Below are positions 21,789 through 33,300 of a stretch of DNA of 33,855 nt, piece after piece (position 1 is the first letter of the stretch; each line of letters opens with the position of its first letter). This DNA comes from Candolleomyces eurysporus. Taxonomy: Eukaryota; Basidiomycota; Agaricomycetes; Agaricales; Psathyrellaceae. The position numbers and the translations under genes were made by a program. The notes below the pieces were generated by a model that saw nothing but the letters and a program-made list of their open reading frames with translations, was not told the DNA's origin and did not search any database. Location: the NCBI GenBank assembly GCA_027579435.1, contig JANBPK010001119.1:1-33855 (forward strand). The letters are read 5' to 3'.

Positions 21789-24700
21789 ATGAGCATAGGT
21801 ATGTTTGCACCGTCTACCAAAGATACTCGACACTGAATATAACGTTCCTAGCTCTCTGTTTAATGATCGAGGCAGCGAAAGGTAAGTGCTGCGTCTTTAA
21901 GAAATGACAACGTCGTNAAAATTGCTCTTCAAGTCAATTTTTATTGACAGGTATGGACGATCTTTCGGAGACTCTATGTTGCAGTTTTCATCTCTGTGGC
22001 TCCTCTAGATGTTTTTCTCAGGCAGATAGCTGATATCACCGATGGTGATCACAGAACTTTGAAAATAACCAAACTTGTGATATTTGGTCTCGCAGATGAG
22101 CCAGATGGAAAATGCATTTCACTCGTTACAGCGTCCCCGGGGCGATGGAAAGTCGAGGGCTCCATAGAGCTGTGAGTTGTCCTTGATTATTTCAAACGCA
22201 CAATAGGAGCTCATGGCAGTTGCAAGCCCCAAAGGCATGGAAGGAATTGTAATCATCGCCAAGTCCGAGGAGGGTTGGGACATGGGGTTCACGCATTTGG
22301 ACTGCATTGACACGCGAAATGTGACAAATGGCACAGAATCCGGTACGAAGGCTGATGATCTCAGGGCCAAAGCATTGGCACTTATCAGGGGAAATTGCAG
22401 GTCATATCCGGGATATGGAGACATGGGATCAACGGCCGTGGCTGACAATATCGTGGGAGATATGCGAAATACCGTTTGAGCCTACGACGAGCGGGAAGAG
22501 TGAGTGATTATACGAAGCGAAACAGGGAAAAGCTCTACTCATGCAATCCATCTAGACACTCTGACCTTGCTGAGCACCCTTAAGGCCGTGTGTAGACAGC
22601 CCTTTGGACCGTCTGTGTCCCTGGAGGCAGCTGTACCACCTGAAGGAGCAGATCTCCTTGAGTCGCTCGATATCCTTGGAGCCTTTTTCAAACATAACTT
22701 TGAACGTACAGGCACCCTCTCCGACATCACTGAGTCAATTTCAGCAACACAAAGAGCAGTCGAGCTGACGCCTGCCGGTGATCCAGACCTACCTGGAAGG
22801 CTGAGCAACCTGGGAATATCGCTCGACAGTCGCTTCAAACGCACCGGAGCCCTCTCGGACATTACTGAATCAATTTCAGTCATACAACAAGCAGTCGAGC
22901 TGACTCCTCCGGGTCATCCAGACCTCCCTGTCACACTCAACAACCTGGGAAACTCGTTCTTTCGTCGCTTCGAGCGCACCGGAGCCCTCTCCAACATTGC
23001 TGAATCAAGTTTAATCCAACAACAAGCAGTCGAGCTGACTCCTGCACGTCATTCAACCCTCCCTGGCATGCTCAACAACCTGGGAAACTCATTCTCGCAT
23101 CGCTCGGTCTTAACGTGGAGTGGTAATGACTTGAACATAAGCATTGCCCTTCACATGTCTGCAGCTACATGTGGTTATGGCCCCCCATCATCGAGATTGA
23201 TGGCGGCTAGACGTTGGGCTTTCCTTTCCTACAAACATCATCCGGATTCGCCCCAGACCCTCACTGCCTTTAATACGGCCATACAGCTCATGTCCCTGGT
23301 TGCAAGCCTCGATCAAACTGTGCAACATCGTCACGCGATACTCCAAAATATCACTGGCTTACCTTGTGAGGCTGCCGCCGCCGGGTGTTCATTTGGGAGA
23401 GCTGACAAAGCCTTGGAGTGGCTCGAACAAGGTCGCTGCCTCGTTTGGACCCAACTAAGCAATTTGCGAACGCTGCTTGTTGATCTTCGCACATCCAATG
23501 AAAGCCTTGCACAACGTCTTTTGGATGTTTCAAGACGACTGGAAGATTCTGGTTCGCGTCAGGGCTCTCATATTGACATGTCCATATCAGAAAAGATCTC
23601 ACTAGAGGATGAAGCGCGAGTGCATTTGGAGCTTGCAAAGGAGCGGGAAGAACTTGTCAACACGGTGAGACGTACTGTGCCAGGCTTTGAGAACTTCCTC
23701 CAGCCATCCCCATGCTCCACCCTACTTCAACATCTCCCAGAGTCCGGACCTATCGTCATCATCAATGTTCACCAAGACCGCTGTGATGCCATTGCGCTTC
23801 TAGCTGGACTCGACGAACCTTTCCATATTCCATTACCCAGTTTCTCGCAGAAGAAGGCTGTCACATACTCCAATGCTCTAACGGCTCACTTACGACTCAA
23901 AGATCTGCGTATGCGTGGGGTCCATGCAGACACAGACAAAGAAGAGGATGAAGACAATGGGCCAACAGAAAGAACTATACGGCCAAGCGTAAATAAGAAA
24001 CTGCGTAACGACATCATTCGCAACATTCTTGAGAGCCTATGGAAAGAGGTAGTAAAGCCAATATTAGATGCCCTAGGATTCCCGGTGAGTAAATTTAACC
24101 CGACGGTAGCTCCGGTTCTGACCCCTGTGACAGAGGTTACAATCATCATCCGAAACGACACTCCCAAGGATCTGGTGGTGCCCCACAGGTCCTACGTCCT
24201 TCCTCCCTCTTCACGCAGCTGGGATATATGGAGGCGAGGATTCTGACACCATACTCAATTATGCTGTCTCATCATACACGCCATCCGTCACTCTCCTCGC
24301 CGATCGAATCAAGAATAACCATCCGATTCATCAGGATGTCTCTGGCTTATTCCTGACAAGCCAACCGAATGCACCCGGTCTTTCTCCGATCCCTGGAGTC
24401 ACAAAGGAGGTTACGTCGATCCACAATCAGGCCGTTGAGCATGGGGTGCGAGCACTAAACCTTGCAGGGAGCGACGTTACAGTTGACACGGCCCTTCAGC
24501 ACATGGAAGACTTCAGCTGCATCCACCTTGCTTGCCATGCATCGCAAGATCAAAACGAGCCACTTCAAAGTCGATTCCGATTCCACAGCGGTTCCCTCGA
24601 TCTCTCAAGAATTATTCGGAAGAATCTCAAGAACGCCGACCTTGCTTTCCTATCGGCATGTGAAACCAGCACCGGTGAGGAGAAGCTTTCCGAGGAGGTG

Positions 24701-24970
24701 GTGCATCTGGCTGCTGGGATGCTCGCAGCTGGATATCGTAGAGTGGTAGCCACGATGTGGGCCATTGCCGATAAGCATGCGCCAGAGGTTGCGAGTGACT
24801 TCTACGGTTACCTCTTGGCCCGGCGAGTCGAAGGTGATGGCAGCGGATTTGACGGATCGGACTCTGCCTATGCCCTGCATCACGCCATACAACAGCTGAG
24901 GGAGAGACTTGTTGATGATTCCGAACAGTCTTTGCTTACTTGGATACCTTATGTACATTTTGGTTTCTGA
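21789..24970 (+). CDS. TPR-CHAT protein B (caspase-like CHAT domain), intact
   Basis: Seven exons: 21789-21798, 21852-21881, 21985-22171, 22227-22342, 22401-22499, 22556-24084 and 24134-24970 (2808 nt, 935 aa, no internal stop). The N-terminal beta-rich region (KLVIFGLADEPDGKCISLV, RWKVEGSIELPKG, VIIAKSEEGWDMGFTHLDC, LTISWEICEIP) spans residues 1-150. Three TPR-type repeats of about 44 aa follow from about residue 190, plus a divergent fourth. A helical middle (ADKALEWLEQ, VDLRTSNESLAQRLLD, LQPSPCSTLLQHLPESGP) leads to the CHAT domain from about residue 660: LPRIWWCPTGPTSFLPLHAAG, HLACHA (His792), LSACETSTGEEKLSEEVVHL (Cys833), VVATMWAIADKHAPEV. The canonical His/Cys pair suggests an active cysteine peptidase. 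The start was chosen because its splice phase fits; another ATG lies 7 nt upstream in a different frame. N at 21917 is intronic. Confidence 0.9.
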
Positions 24971-25254
24971 TTTATCCATCGTTCACAGTGTCATTTATAT
25001 TCATGCTCCATTTCATTTTGTTTTCATAACCATCATCTACAAGTTCATCTCTGCGGTATCGCTCCACCAAGTACGTCCTCGATAGTAAGTGAAACAAGTG
25101 GGTTTCTACCGTCCAATATTGCCTCATACCCTCCTCGTAAAAATCCTACTATCTCTGAACGCGACGATCACCCTCGTTGCTCTGGTTTTCCTGTGAGCTG
25201 AAGGGCTGAGCGGTGTCCTGGCACCGATACATCTGCTCCAGCGTCTTCCATCNG
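24971..25254. other. 3' flank of gene B, no gene seen
   Basis: No coding frame is recognised. There is one N at 25253. Confidence 0.3.
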
Positions 25255-25425
25255 TGCAGCCAGACTTGGTAACAAAGTAGGGATCATCAGAACGATGAGC
25301 TCAACGAAGAGGGCCGCGAGGTAGACGAGTGAGTAAAAGCTCGTGTGAGGCTGGAGCTGGTAGATGTACGAGTGAGAGTCGATGTGATCGAAGCGTGTGG
25401 TAGGGTCGTCGTAGGGGATGCGGAT
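25255..25425 (-). pseudogene. Exon-like fragment with a membrane segment
   Basis: An open 57-codon stretch on the minus strand reads IRIPYDDPTTRFDHIDSHSY and then IYQLQPHTSFYSLVYLAALF followed by VELIVLMIPTLLPSLAA, giving one clear hydrophobic helix. There is no ATG-led frame, so it would be an internal exon. Upstream on the same strand, about 25512-25790 is open with Ser-rich content and may hold the preceding exon. No family was recognised. Confidence 0.3.
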
Positions 25426-26029
25426 GGGGAGAACGCAGGATGATTTGACAGAGCATATTTTGAGTTAGATCCGATCGAGCTCCTTTGCATGATGACTTAC
25501 AGCTGGGAATCTTATCCAATTGTCGTCCACTCATCGTGGTATTTGGGATGTGAGTTGATATTGAAGAAACTTCCGCTACGACTGCGTCCAGTGCTCCGGT
25601 CGTCGCTCGATGGGAATGATGAGCTGGACGATAAACCTGCGAACGACGTCTTGATTGTCAGAATTTCGACAGCTGCGTCGGGACCGGAGAGGCAGCAAGG
25701 AATGGAGGTCAACGAGGAATTGAGATTCAGCGAACTGCCATACACGATCGATTCCGTCACCAGTGGGGTGCTCGATACTTGATCGGTATCAAAACATCAA
25801 GTCCATAGACTTGCACGCATTGTCTAAAGGCTAAAGGAAAACAGCATGGCATTCAGCAACATTGGAAGATGAAAGAAGACAGAAGCGTACGCGTTCTAGC
25901 CACACCTTCCCAGCCGAATTCCTCTAACGCACTTCCGCCAATCCTAACCAGGTGCCATATAATTACGGCACCACCAAAAGTACTCCACCGTCTTGCGTCT
26001 GCCCTTTTTATGCGGCGTTCGTCGATGGA

Positions 26030-26513
26030 AGCCACAAGACTGGTACGGAGTGGTGGAAGGACAAGCGTGCGGCCGAGGCAACGAGTTGGGCGATGGGCAT
26101 GACGATTGGCCGGGAGGGCGTGAGGAGGGAATGAATCGTGTCGCAGGTATTGAGCTACGCAGCGTGATAAATAACGAGAATGAGTGGCGAAAAGGAGATA
26201 ACGCACCGTAAGCATCCCATCTAACGCCTCCTTTGATTCCAATTGTGGAGAACTGGGACCCTCCAGTCGCCAACTCTATTCGCTAAGGTCGAGCGTAGGT
26301 CGTCGAACTGTTGGGGGAGAGCCCGTGAAAGGCAAATTCAAATGCGCAGGAATTTTTGAGCTCGAGGGTGAACAGTGCGAGTTCGAGCCTGGCTAAACTC
26401 GTCATGTTCTCATAGAGGAGATGGAGTGCCAATTGATAATTTGATGGCCACCATACCGCCTTCTCCATTTGGATGAGTCGGCATTCGGCCGACGACCTTC
26501 TCCCCGATGACAA
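26030..26513 (-). pseudogene. Decayed copy 1 of an unknown membrane-type gene
   Basis: On the minus strand the segment begins AECRLIQMEKAVWWPSNYQL, continues ARLELALFTLELKNS, and reaches KEALDGMLT before a GTGCGTTATCTCC donor-like site. The same series (SELALFIMTLLM, MEALDGTFT, GTGCGTTATCTCC) is found at 31320-31570, and the 80-bp block around the donor recurs near 30600. Stops separate the parts, so the copy is decayed. No known domain was recognised. Confidence 0.35.
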
Positions 26514-26989
26514 TGAGCAATCATCGGACCTGTTCCAACACAGTGCTGGTATTCAGACTTCATATGGAGAGTTTATGCAATCCCCTACTTCGATTTGCAT
26601 GGGGGGCAACATTAGGGCTCCGTCAATCGCTTCAATTTCACGTCTGATCTCACCTCATCCGGTCCGTCTGTCAATGCAAACTGTATCTAGTGCGTGCTAC
26701 AAGCAACGAAACAGGACATTTCTATTTAGCGCAGATTATCGAGGCGAAACAACGATAGAAAAACCCAGCACGGCAGAAAAACTTGCTATTGTCCAGCACA
26801 TGGCCAGGTTAGTGAAGAAGATGGGCGGAATCATGAGCTGTCACGGCAACCACCCTTTCCCCTCTCCATTTGTCCGCAACGAGGGTTAGGGTATTCACCC
26901 TTCCAGTATCCCCCCACTAAGAACATCCCTAATAGTATGTGCAACGGATAGTTTACTGGTCGAACGCCACCCAATCCCTCGCCTTGCTC

Positions 26990-28245
26990 TCCAAACGCAA
27001 CGATCACCTGAGCCTTCCCCTTCCTCTCAACATGCTCGTCCAATGGCAGCGAGCGGTGTGCGCCCTGGGCTTAATTCGGCCTCGCCGTAGTGTTTGAAGA
27101 GGAAGATGACGGACGGGATTTGGCTGGCGATATGCGTGGCCCTGGGTTATGTTGAAATAAGAGATACCCATCGATGGTCGGGTGCCAGGTGGATTGATGT
27201 GCGAAAAAGTNAAATGTCGAGAAATCCGTGAGGCCAATAAGGGTAACGGCGGCAATGACGGCTGAGATGAAAATTTTGGAATCGGTACTCTGAGGAACAT
27301 GGACGTGTGTTTGAATGCTGGAAGAAGAGCGAGAAGCAAAGGCAGGAATGGGAACGAAGGTAGAATATCAGGGATAAGAAAAGAACACGCACCATTGACA
27401 CGCAGCGAGCTGAACATTCAAATCCCCCCAGTCTCGTGTAGTTGGGTACGAGCGCTAGTATGGCGATACCGTGAACTGTGAAGAGGGGAAGCGACATCAG
27501 TCAAAGTTCGAGAAAAAACAATACCTGGCAGGATGGAGGGAGAATGGACAGCAGCCAATTCAGGGCCCTGCTCCACTGATGGGACTAACTGCCACTCTGG
27601 AGTGGAAAAAGTGCGATAAAAGAACGTACCATCTGGCCCCAACCTTGGACCGCTCCCCAAGCCCACCGCCACAGACCAGCCTCCCCCACAAGCGCTGCCA
27701 TCGCAAGCGTCGCCTCTTGAAGCTTGACGTCCGTATTCTTTGTCAGATTGAGCGATAGTACGAGGACTTTGATCATCCAACCAGCTGCTGCCGTCTCAAA
27801 CTCGACGTTCCTGTAGGTATAGGCGAGGCAGACGACGACGTCTCGATGACTTCTCCCGTCCTCTTCTCTTGGCTTTGCCCTGTTCTGTGCGACGTAGAAC
27901 CCATGATACAGGCATCTTCAATAGGGAGTCGTTAGAAGGCATCCTTCCCAGACTCTCCAATGAAATCTACGAGCCTTGGTGTGGGTGAGTGAGGCAGTTG
28001 GAACTAGTATTCCCCACTCACGTTCTCATGAGGCCTTCGTCCCTGGCCACTCCATCATTCGCTAACGAGTTGGCTATGACGGTGATATTGACTCTCTTTA
28101 GGTGATATACACTGATCATAGTCGTTTGGACGGACATTTCTGTTCGAGGAGTGAGAGGAGATGGAGGTTCAGATGCCGTCCCACCTTGTCCAGTTGGATG
28201 AGGCAGCATTCGACTTACTCCACTGCCACCTAATGGTCTAGTGCC
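26990..28245 (-). pseudogene. Decayed copy 2 of an unknown membrane-type gene
   Basis: Minus-strand order: a 5' part near 28245-27954 (MLPHPTGQGGTASEPPSPL), an exon-like helical stretch at 27590-27830 (VVVCLAYTYRNVEFETAAAG, VLVLSLNLTKNTDVKLQEAT, LAMAALVGEAGLW), a GTACGTTC donor-like site, then a GGGGATTTGAATGTTCAGCT block at 27440 and a hydrophobic segment (KIFISAVIAAVTLIGLTDFS) at 27215-27285 that runs into an N at 27211. Each part has a counterpart in copies at 29490-30450 and 31040-31810. Stops and shifts break the frame. Confidence 0.4.
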
Positions 28246-28259
28246 TTTGATACATGTCA

Positions 28260-29489
28260 TTGAGTAAACCCCTGGCGAGATAGAGCTCGCATATATGTTA
28301 GGACATCCAACACACCATATCCAGCTAATCCCTTTCCCAACTCAAAAATTGACGTTCCCAATCGTACAAGATGTCTATATTCATCAACAACAGATCGTCG
28401 TGCTCCTAAGTGGGCGTCGCTCCATGATCCTGCAGACCACAGCGCTGGTTGACGATGTAATCAACCCAGGGACGCCCCAATGCTGTTGAAATAGCAGCTT
28501 CTGTTCCAAATGTTCGTTTCTCCATTTCCAGTAAATTCATTTGCACAAAGAATCGAGACTAAGAGCTGAGAATTCAGGTCTCAAGATCATATTGACTGTC
28601 CTACTATTGCAAAGAAGAAACCAAAGGTATGTATGGATTATGATTCGCTCGAATCCCTCCATCCGACGACACTCCAACGACTTGGCAGATGTGGCAACCG
28701 TACCGAACATCACTGACCAGCCTGGTTCACTATCAAAGAGATCAAACAGGGAGGGGGACGGAGAGTCGATTGAAGCTGCTAATCGAATCACCTGTGCAGT
28801 CATCAGAGGTCCTGGTGGCCCCCGCGCATCCGTCATATTCTGCGATTGAGAGTCACCTTCCCTCAAAATCGAAGGGAAGGTAAAGAGAGAGCAGTGGAGA
28901 CGACTCACTGGTCACTCATACTAAACGCGGGCAACTGATTGCCATCTTTCGACCACAGCTCAGGCGCCTCCAGCACTTCGGTGAAGATCTGGCAACCTTG
29001 CACAACATCACCGACCAGCCTGCCGACAGTGTTCACCATCAACAAAATCGAACGGGAGTACAAGGGGGACCGGGCGGTGATGAGAGTCACTCACGAATTG
29101 AATTGTCCAAATAACAGCTCCTAACATCCAGAACGAATGAACGCAGATGTTCCCGGCGCAAAAATAGAGAACGTAAGCCTCACATTGTAAGAGTGCGATG
29201 CCAGCTCCGATATCTCTCCAAGTAGGATGGGAGATTAGAGTTCACTCGATTGAGCTGGCGCTTGGAACTCGAGATTCCAAGAAGGTTCAAGGGACGAGCG
29301 TCCAGAAGTCTCTTGGCTGTCCGGGAGTTCACCGACCTATGTCTGTTTAAAAGAGGGGAAGGAAAAGGTTATGTTAGCGAAAGGGTGACACATTGGGACA
29401 ATGGATACAAGCGGATGTTCGAGATCCAGAGAGGCAAATGGAGGTCGAAAGAGAGATCAAAACGCACTCACGTCAATGAGGCGAGCATT
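28260..29489. other. ORF-poor interval with a short internal duplication
   Basis: No complete gene is supported. Two minus-strand segments of about 75 bp, near 28680-28755 and 28966-29045, are similar to each other (shared CAGGCTGGTC.GTGATGTT and GTTGCCA.ATCT). One reads LVGDVVQGCQIFTEVLEAPE; the other reads GWSVMFGTVATSAKSLE. They look like duplicated exon pieces of the same unknown family. Confidence 0.3.
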
Positions 29490-30450
29490 CATCCTCCGTT
29501 CAACATCCCCTAGCCTCCTGGCTCCAACGACCTGATCACCACATTTATCACCAGACTGATCACGGCATTCAACGGCAGCGGGGCAAACAAGCTGAGCTTA
29601 ATTCAAGGTTGCGGTAGTGTTCGAGGAGGTAGGCGATGGGAAGTGGGGGTATAAGGTTCCGCAGTGCTGGCTAGTTGAATTCAGAGATACTTATGGATAG
29701 TTGGGTAGGTAGGTGTGGATTGACGGTGTAACCAAAAAAGATCGATAAATAGATGGGGCCAGCAAGAGCAACAACGGCGGGGGCCATAACTACGATGAAA
29801 GTAACTGAGTGGATATTTCGAGGGACACCGACTTTTATCGGGATGCTAGAGGAAGAGCTAAAAGAAAATGGAAAGAATGAGAACAAAGCTGAAATATCGA
29901 GGATAAGCAAGAGTACGCCCCATTGACACGTAGCCAGCTGAACGTCCAAGTTCCCCAATTTCGCGCAGCTGGATACGATTGCTAATAGAGCGATATCGAA
30001 AGCGGTGAAAGGAAGGAATATATCAGCCTGCGAAACTAGATACAAGTGAGAGAGAAAGACGGGAGAAATGATCATGTTTATCTAGAGCAATCCTGGGTAC
30101 TCCTGCCATCAATGTGCGTCCTTCTGGAGCGACTTCTCCCATGGCTATTATCTGCTGGTGGGAAAAGAGAGGTGATGAAGAAACGTACCGTTAGGACCAG
30201 CCCTCGACCTCGCCAGGTCAACCGCGACAGCCGCGACAGACCCATTCTCCTTTGTCAGTGCAGCCATCACAAGCCAAATGTGCTCTTGCATCTTGATATC
30301 CCGTATGCTTTGCCCTCACGAGCGAGATATAGCTGGCTTGCCACCGTCCCAGAATTGAAGGCCTCAGGGACACAGGCGAGCCAGACGACGACAATTTCGA
30401 AAGCTTCTTCCATTCTCTCTTTTAGTATTGTCCTGTTCCTTGCAGGGTTC
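29490..30450 (-). pseudogene. Decayed copy 3 of an unknown membrane-type gene
   Basis: The best preserved copy. An exon-like stretch (MEEAFEIVVVWLACVPEAFN; then, after a frameshift near 30300, KMQEHIWLVMAALTKENGSV) ends at a GTACGTTTC donor near 30190. After an intron ending GTTTCGCAG (30033) comes ADIFLPFTAFDIALLAIVSS, LDVQLATCQWGVLLLILDIS and VTFIVVMAPAVVALAGPIYL, giving at least two strong hydrophobic segments. A final block near 29490-29600 carries GDVERRMNARLIDV. This suggests a membrane protein with a soluble helical N-terminal part. Family unknown. Confidence 0.4.
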
Positions 30451-30479
30451 GTCCGGTGGAACTAGCACGGGGAGGACTG

Positions 30480-31039
30480 GACAAGCGTGTAGCTGAGCCA
30501 ATGATCAGGACGCTAGAGTGAAGATTTGGTGGGAGGATGAGAGGGTAGAATCGTGTCGAGCTACTGAGAGCTATGGATAACAACAGTGGGTGGCAAAATG
30601 GAGATAACGCACTCCTAAAATCCGATCTAACGCCAGATTCGTATCTGATGGTTGAGAGCAGGGCTTCTCCGGCCTTACATCGTACTCGCAAGGCCACACG
30701 ACGTCCGCGATGGAAGGTATGAGCGCACTGAAAGCCCTCAGACCGGGGCAGAAATCCTGCGTTAGCGAAAAGGTGACGCGTTGAACGACGGAAACGAGGA
30801 AATACTCGAGATATGGGGAGGGGGCGGGGGACAAGGGAAGGAGAGATACAGAGAAGAGAAACGAGAGCTAAAAAGGGATGAAAAAGCACTCACATAAACG
30901 GGACAAGCCTTCACCTTCCTCTCAGCATCCCCAAGCCACTTTATTCGAGTAACGACTGTGAGACGTGCACTGCTTGAGCCTAATTCAAGCTCGCGGGATA
31001 AGGACTGAGAGGACGTGCCACCGACGTACAATGACCTGA
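30480..31039 (-). pseudogene. Decayed copy 4 of an unknown membrane-type gene (3' exons)
   Basis: The minus strand carries GDAERKVKACPVYV, an intron-like stretch, then RVTFSLTQDFCPGLRAFSAL and SIADVVWPCEYDVRPEK, ending at the shared donor-like GTGCGTTATCTCC block (30601-30634). The order matches the 3' side of copy 3 and the 5' side of copies 1 and 5. Frames are broken. Confidence 0.3.
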
Positions 31040-31810
31040 AAACCCACCTTTCTCAATTTCGTATAGCTTGGTACGAGCAATCCCAGATAAACCTACCATT
31101 GATGCAAAGCCTCTCGGAACGACTTCTCCCAAGGCTGTTTTCTAGTGCGAAAGGAGAGACGAACCATCCGGACCCACAAGCCTCCCCAACCGCGACGCCC
31201 GTATTCTCCTTCACCAGTGTGATGGTGAGTTGGGAGGGCAAGGACTCGGAGGAGGGTGAGAATCGTGTTGATTCTATTGGCCGCAGCGGGTTATGAGTAG
31301 AAAAACGAGTGGTGAAAGGGAGATAACGCACCGTAAACGTCCCATCTAACGCCTCCATCTCCAAGCGCGAGGAGCACAGAGCATCCGATATAGAACCGTG
31401 GTCCTTGCTACGAGCCATTGGGAGAGAGCTTGGACCAGGCAAAGGCGAATACATAAGGAGTGTCATGATGAACAGAGCGAGTTCTGAGCCTGGATAAGTA
31501 GGTGTGCCAATGAGGGCGATGGAGGGGAAGATGGGATAAGGAAACGACGGTGAGACCAGCTTGAATTGGGACATAAGTCGCCGAGTCTCCGATGGAATCT
31601 ATGGTCTTGGTGTGGGTGATGCACTGACATCCTTGTTTGTCCTTCGCTCACGGGTTGCCTATGACGCTATTCTTTACAATCTTTGGGTTTATCATGCTAG
31701 CAGTCGTTGCTTAGGCGGTCAATTTCTCATTGAAGGAGAGAGGAAAGATTGAGGAACAGGAGCTGAGGCCGACTTCCCTATTTGGACGCCATGCGGTTCG
31801 GCATCGGGCT
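31040..31810 (-). pseudogene. Decayed copy 5 of an unknown membrane-type gene
   Basis: Starts with sequence similar to 27954-28215 (31585-31810), then KLVSPSFPYPIFPSIALIGT, SELALFIMTLLMYSPLP and LEMEALDGTFT, a donor-like GTGCGTTATCTCC, then LTITLVKENTGVAVGEACGS and a block like that at 27440 and 29960. One hydrophobic segment is visible. No open frame covers the whole. Confidence 0.35.
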
Positions 31811-31937
31811 ACGTCATTCCCCGAAGAGATCAACGAGGCAAACAGCTTGCATCACAGCCACTGTTCTATTCGCCTGCTCTCAATTTCGCCGCTCAACGCA
31901 TGCTGGAAGAATGTATAGGCGAAAAAGGGCTGTATAC

Positions 31938-33300
31938 AGTGCTGTCGGATGAACTTTCATCTTCGTTCTACAGCAAAGGGAAGCAGGCCGACAGTGACGG
32001 TGAAAAAAGTGCACGACCCGACAACTCGGAAATTAAAGTCGGTGTGATACAGCTCAGTGCAGCCAATTAGTGTCGCCGCGGCATCACTAGATCTAGGTGN
32101 AAAAATGTTACTGCGTGTGCAGCAGAAGAACTCTAACGCAAGTGTGGACTGGATTCAGTGGGCGCTATCTCGGGAGTTCCTGCCCCTCCTAGCTTCTGCA
32201 CAAACCNTGAGATACAAGCCCCGTTCATCTGTGAGCAATATTGAGTCCTGTGTGGGGCATGCGTACACAGTTCATTTGACTCCCGTCGTCTCCGAGTTAC
32301 ATTGCTGTAGAAATGACACAAACGTGTATGCTGTGTAATCCTGTGCAGCACGTGGTTCCAGCACGATATGAATGTTCAGTGACGGTCCTTGCGATGATTC
32401 TGTGCAAATGGTGTGCAGCGCATGAGTGCTTTGCTATCTTCCTGTATAAAACTGTCAGCTCACTCGCTATTCGCGCTTTCACCAACCAAATCCCACTCTA
32501 CCTCAGTTCAGGACCGCCAGCTCAACCATGGTGGTTGAGGATAGGTATGTTTGCACCGTCTAACAAATATACTCGACACTGAATATACCGTTCCGGGCGC
32601 TCTGTTTAACAATCGATGCGGCGAAAGGTAAGTGCTACATCTTGAAGGAATGACGCCGTCATAACATTGCTCTTCAAGTCGACTATATATGGACGATCCT
32701 TCGGTTACTCTATGTTGCAATTTTCATCTCTGTGGACCCTCTCGATGTTTGTCTCAAGCAGATAGCTGATGTCACCGATGGTGGTCGTAGCTCCTTGAAA
32801 ATAACTGAACTTGTGATATTTGGTCTGGCAGATGAGCCAGATGGAAAATCCTTTCCACTTGTTACAGCGTCCCCGGGGCGATGGAAAGTCGAAGGTTCCA
32901 TAAAGCTGTGAGTGGTCATTGATTTAATTCGAACGCACGATAGAAGCTGACGACAATTGAAAAGCCCCGATAGTGTGAGAGGAATTGTGATCATTGCCAA
33001 GTCTGAGCAGGGTCAGGACATGGGGTTCACGCATTTGGACTGCATTGACATGCAAAATGGAGCGAATAGGACAGAATTCGGTACGAAAACTGATTATTTT
33101 GAGGCTACAGCACTGGCACTTATCGAGGGAAAGAGCAGGTCACATCCGGGATATGGAGAGATGCAATCAGCGGCCGTGCTTGACAATATCATGGAAGATG
33201 TATGAAATACCATTCGAACCCACCACAAGAGGGGAGGGTGAGTGATTATACCGAGTGGAACAGGGAGGCACTCTATTCATGCAATACATCCAGATACCCT
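31938..33300 (+). repeat. Segmental duplication, C side
   Basis: Direct counterpart of 21178-22560, covering promoter and N-terminal exons. Ns at 32100 and 32207 are single-base positions inside otherwise alignable sequence. Confidence 0.7.
32445..32451 (+). promoter_or_regulatory. TATA box of TPR-CHAT C
   Basis: TATAAAA in the block TTCCTGTATAAAACTGTCAGC, at the same distance from the former start codon as in B. Confidence 0.55.

Larger units (their letters stand above)
21178..22560 (+). repeat. Segmental duplication, B side
   Basis: Promoter, leader and N-terminal exons of gene B match 31938-33300 in direct orientation, beginning at a shared block containing TTCATCTTCGTTCTACAGCA... The match continues into the TPR exon with more differences. 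The left edge near 21178 is abrupt. Confidence 0.7.

Noticed and set aside
29671..30075. Mating pheromone receptor (STE3-like) gene
   Set aside because: The hydrophobic segments are too few and none of the STE3 motifs are present.
6198..32207. Single Ns as assembly joins (6198, 6851, 7872, 8776, 21917, 25253, 27211, 32100, 32207)
   Set aside because: Where B and C can be compared, sequence on each side aligns with at most a few bases missing, so they look like ambiguous bases and not large gaps.
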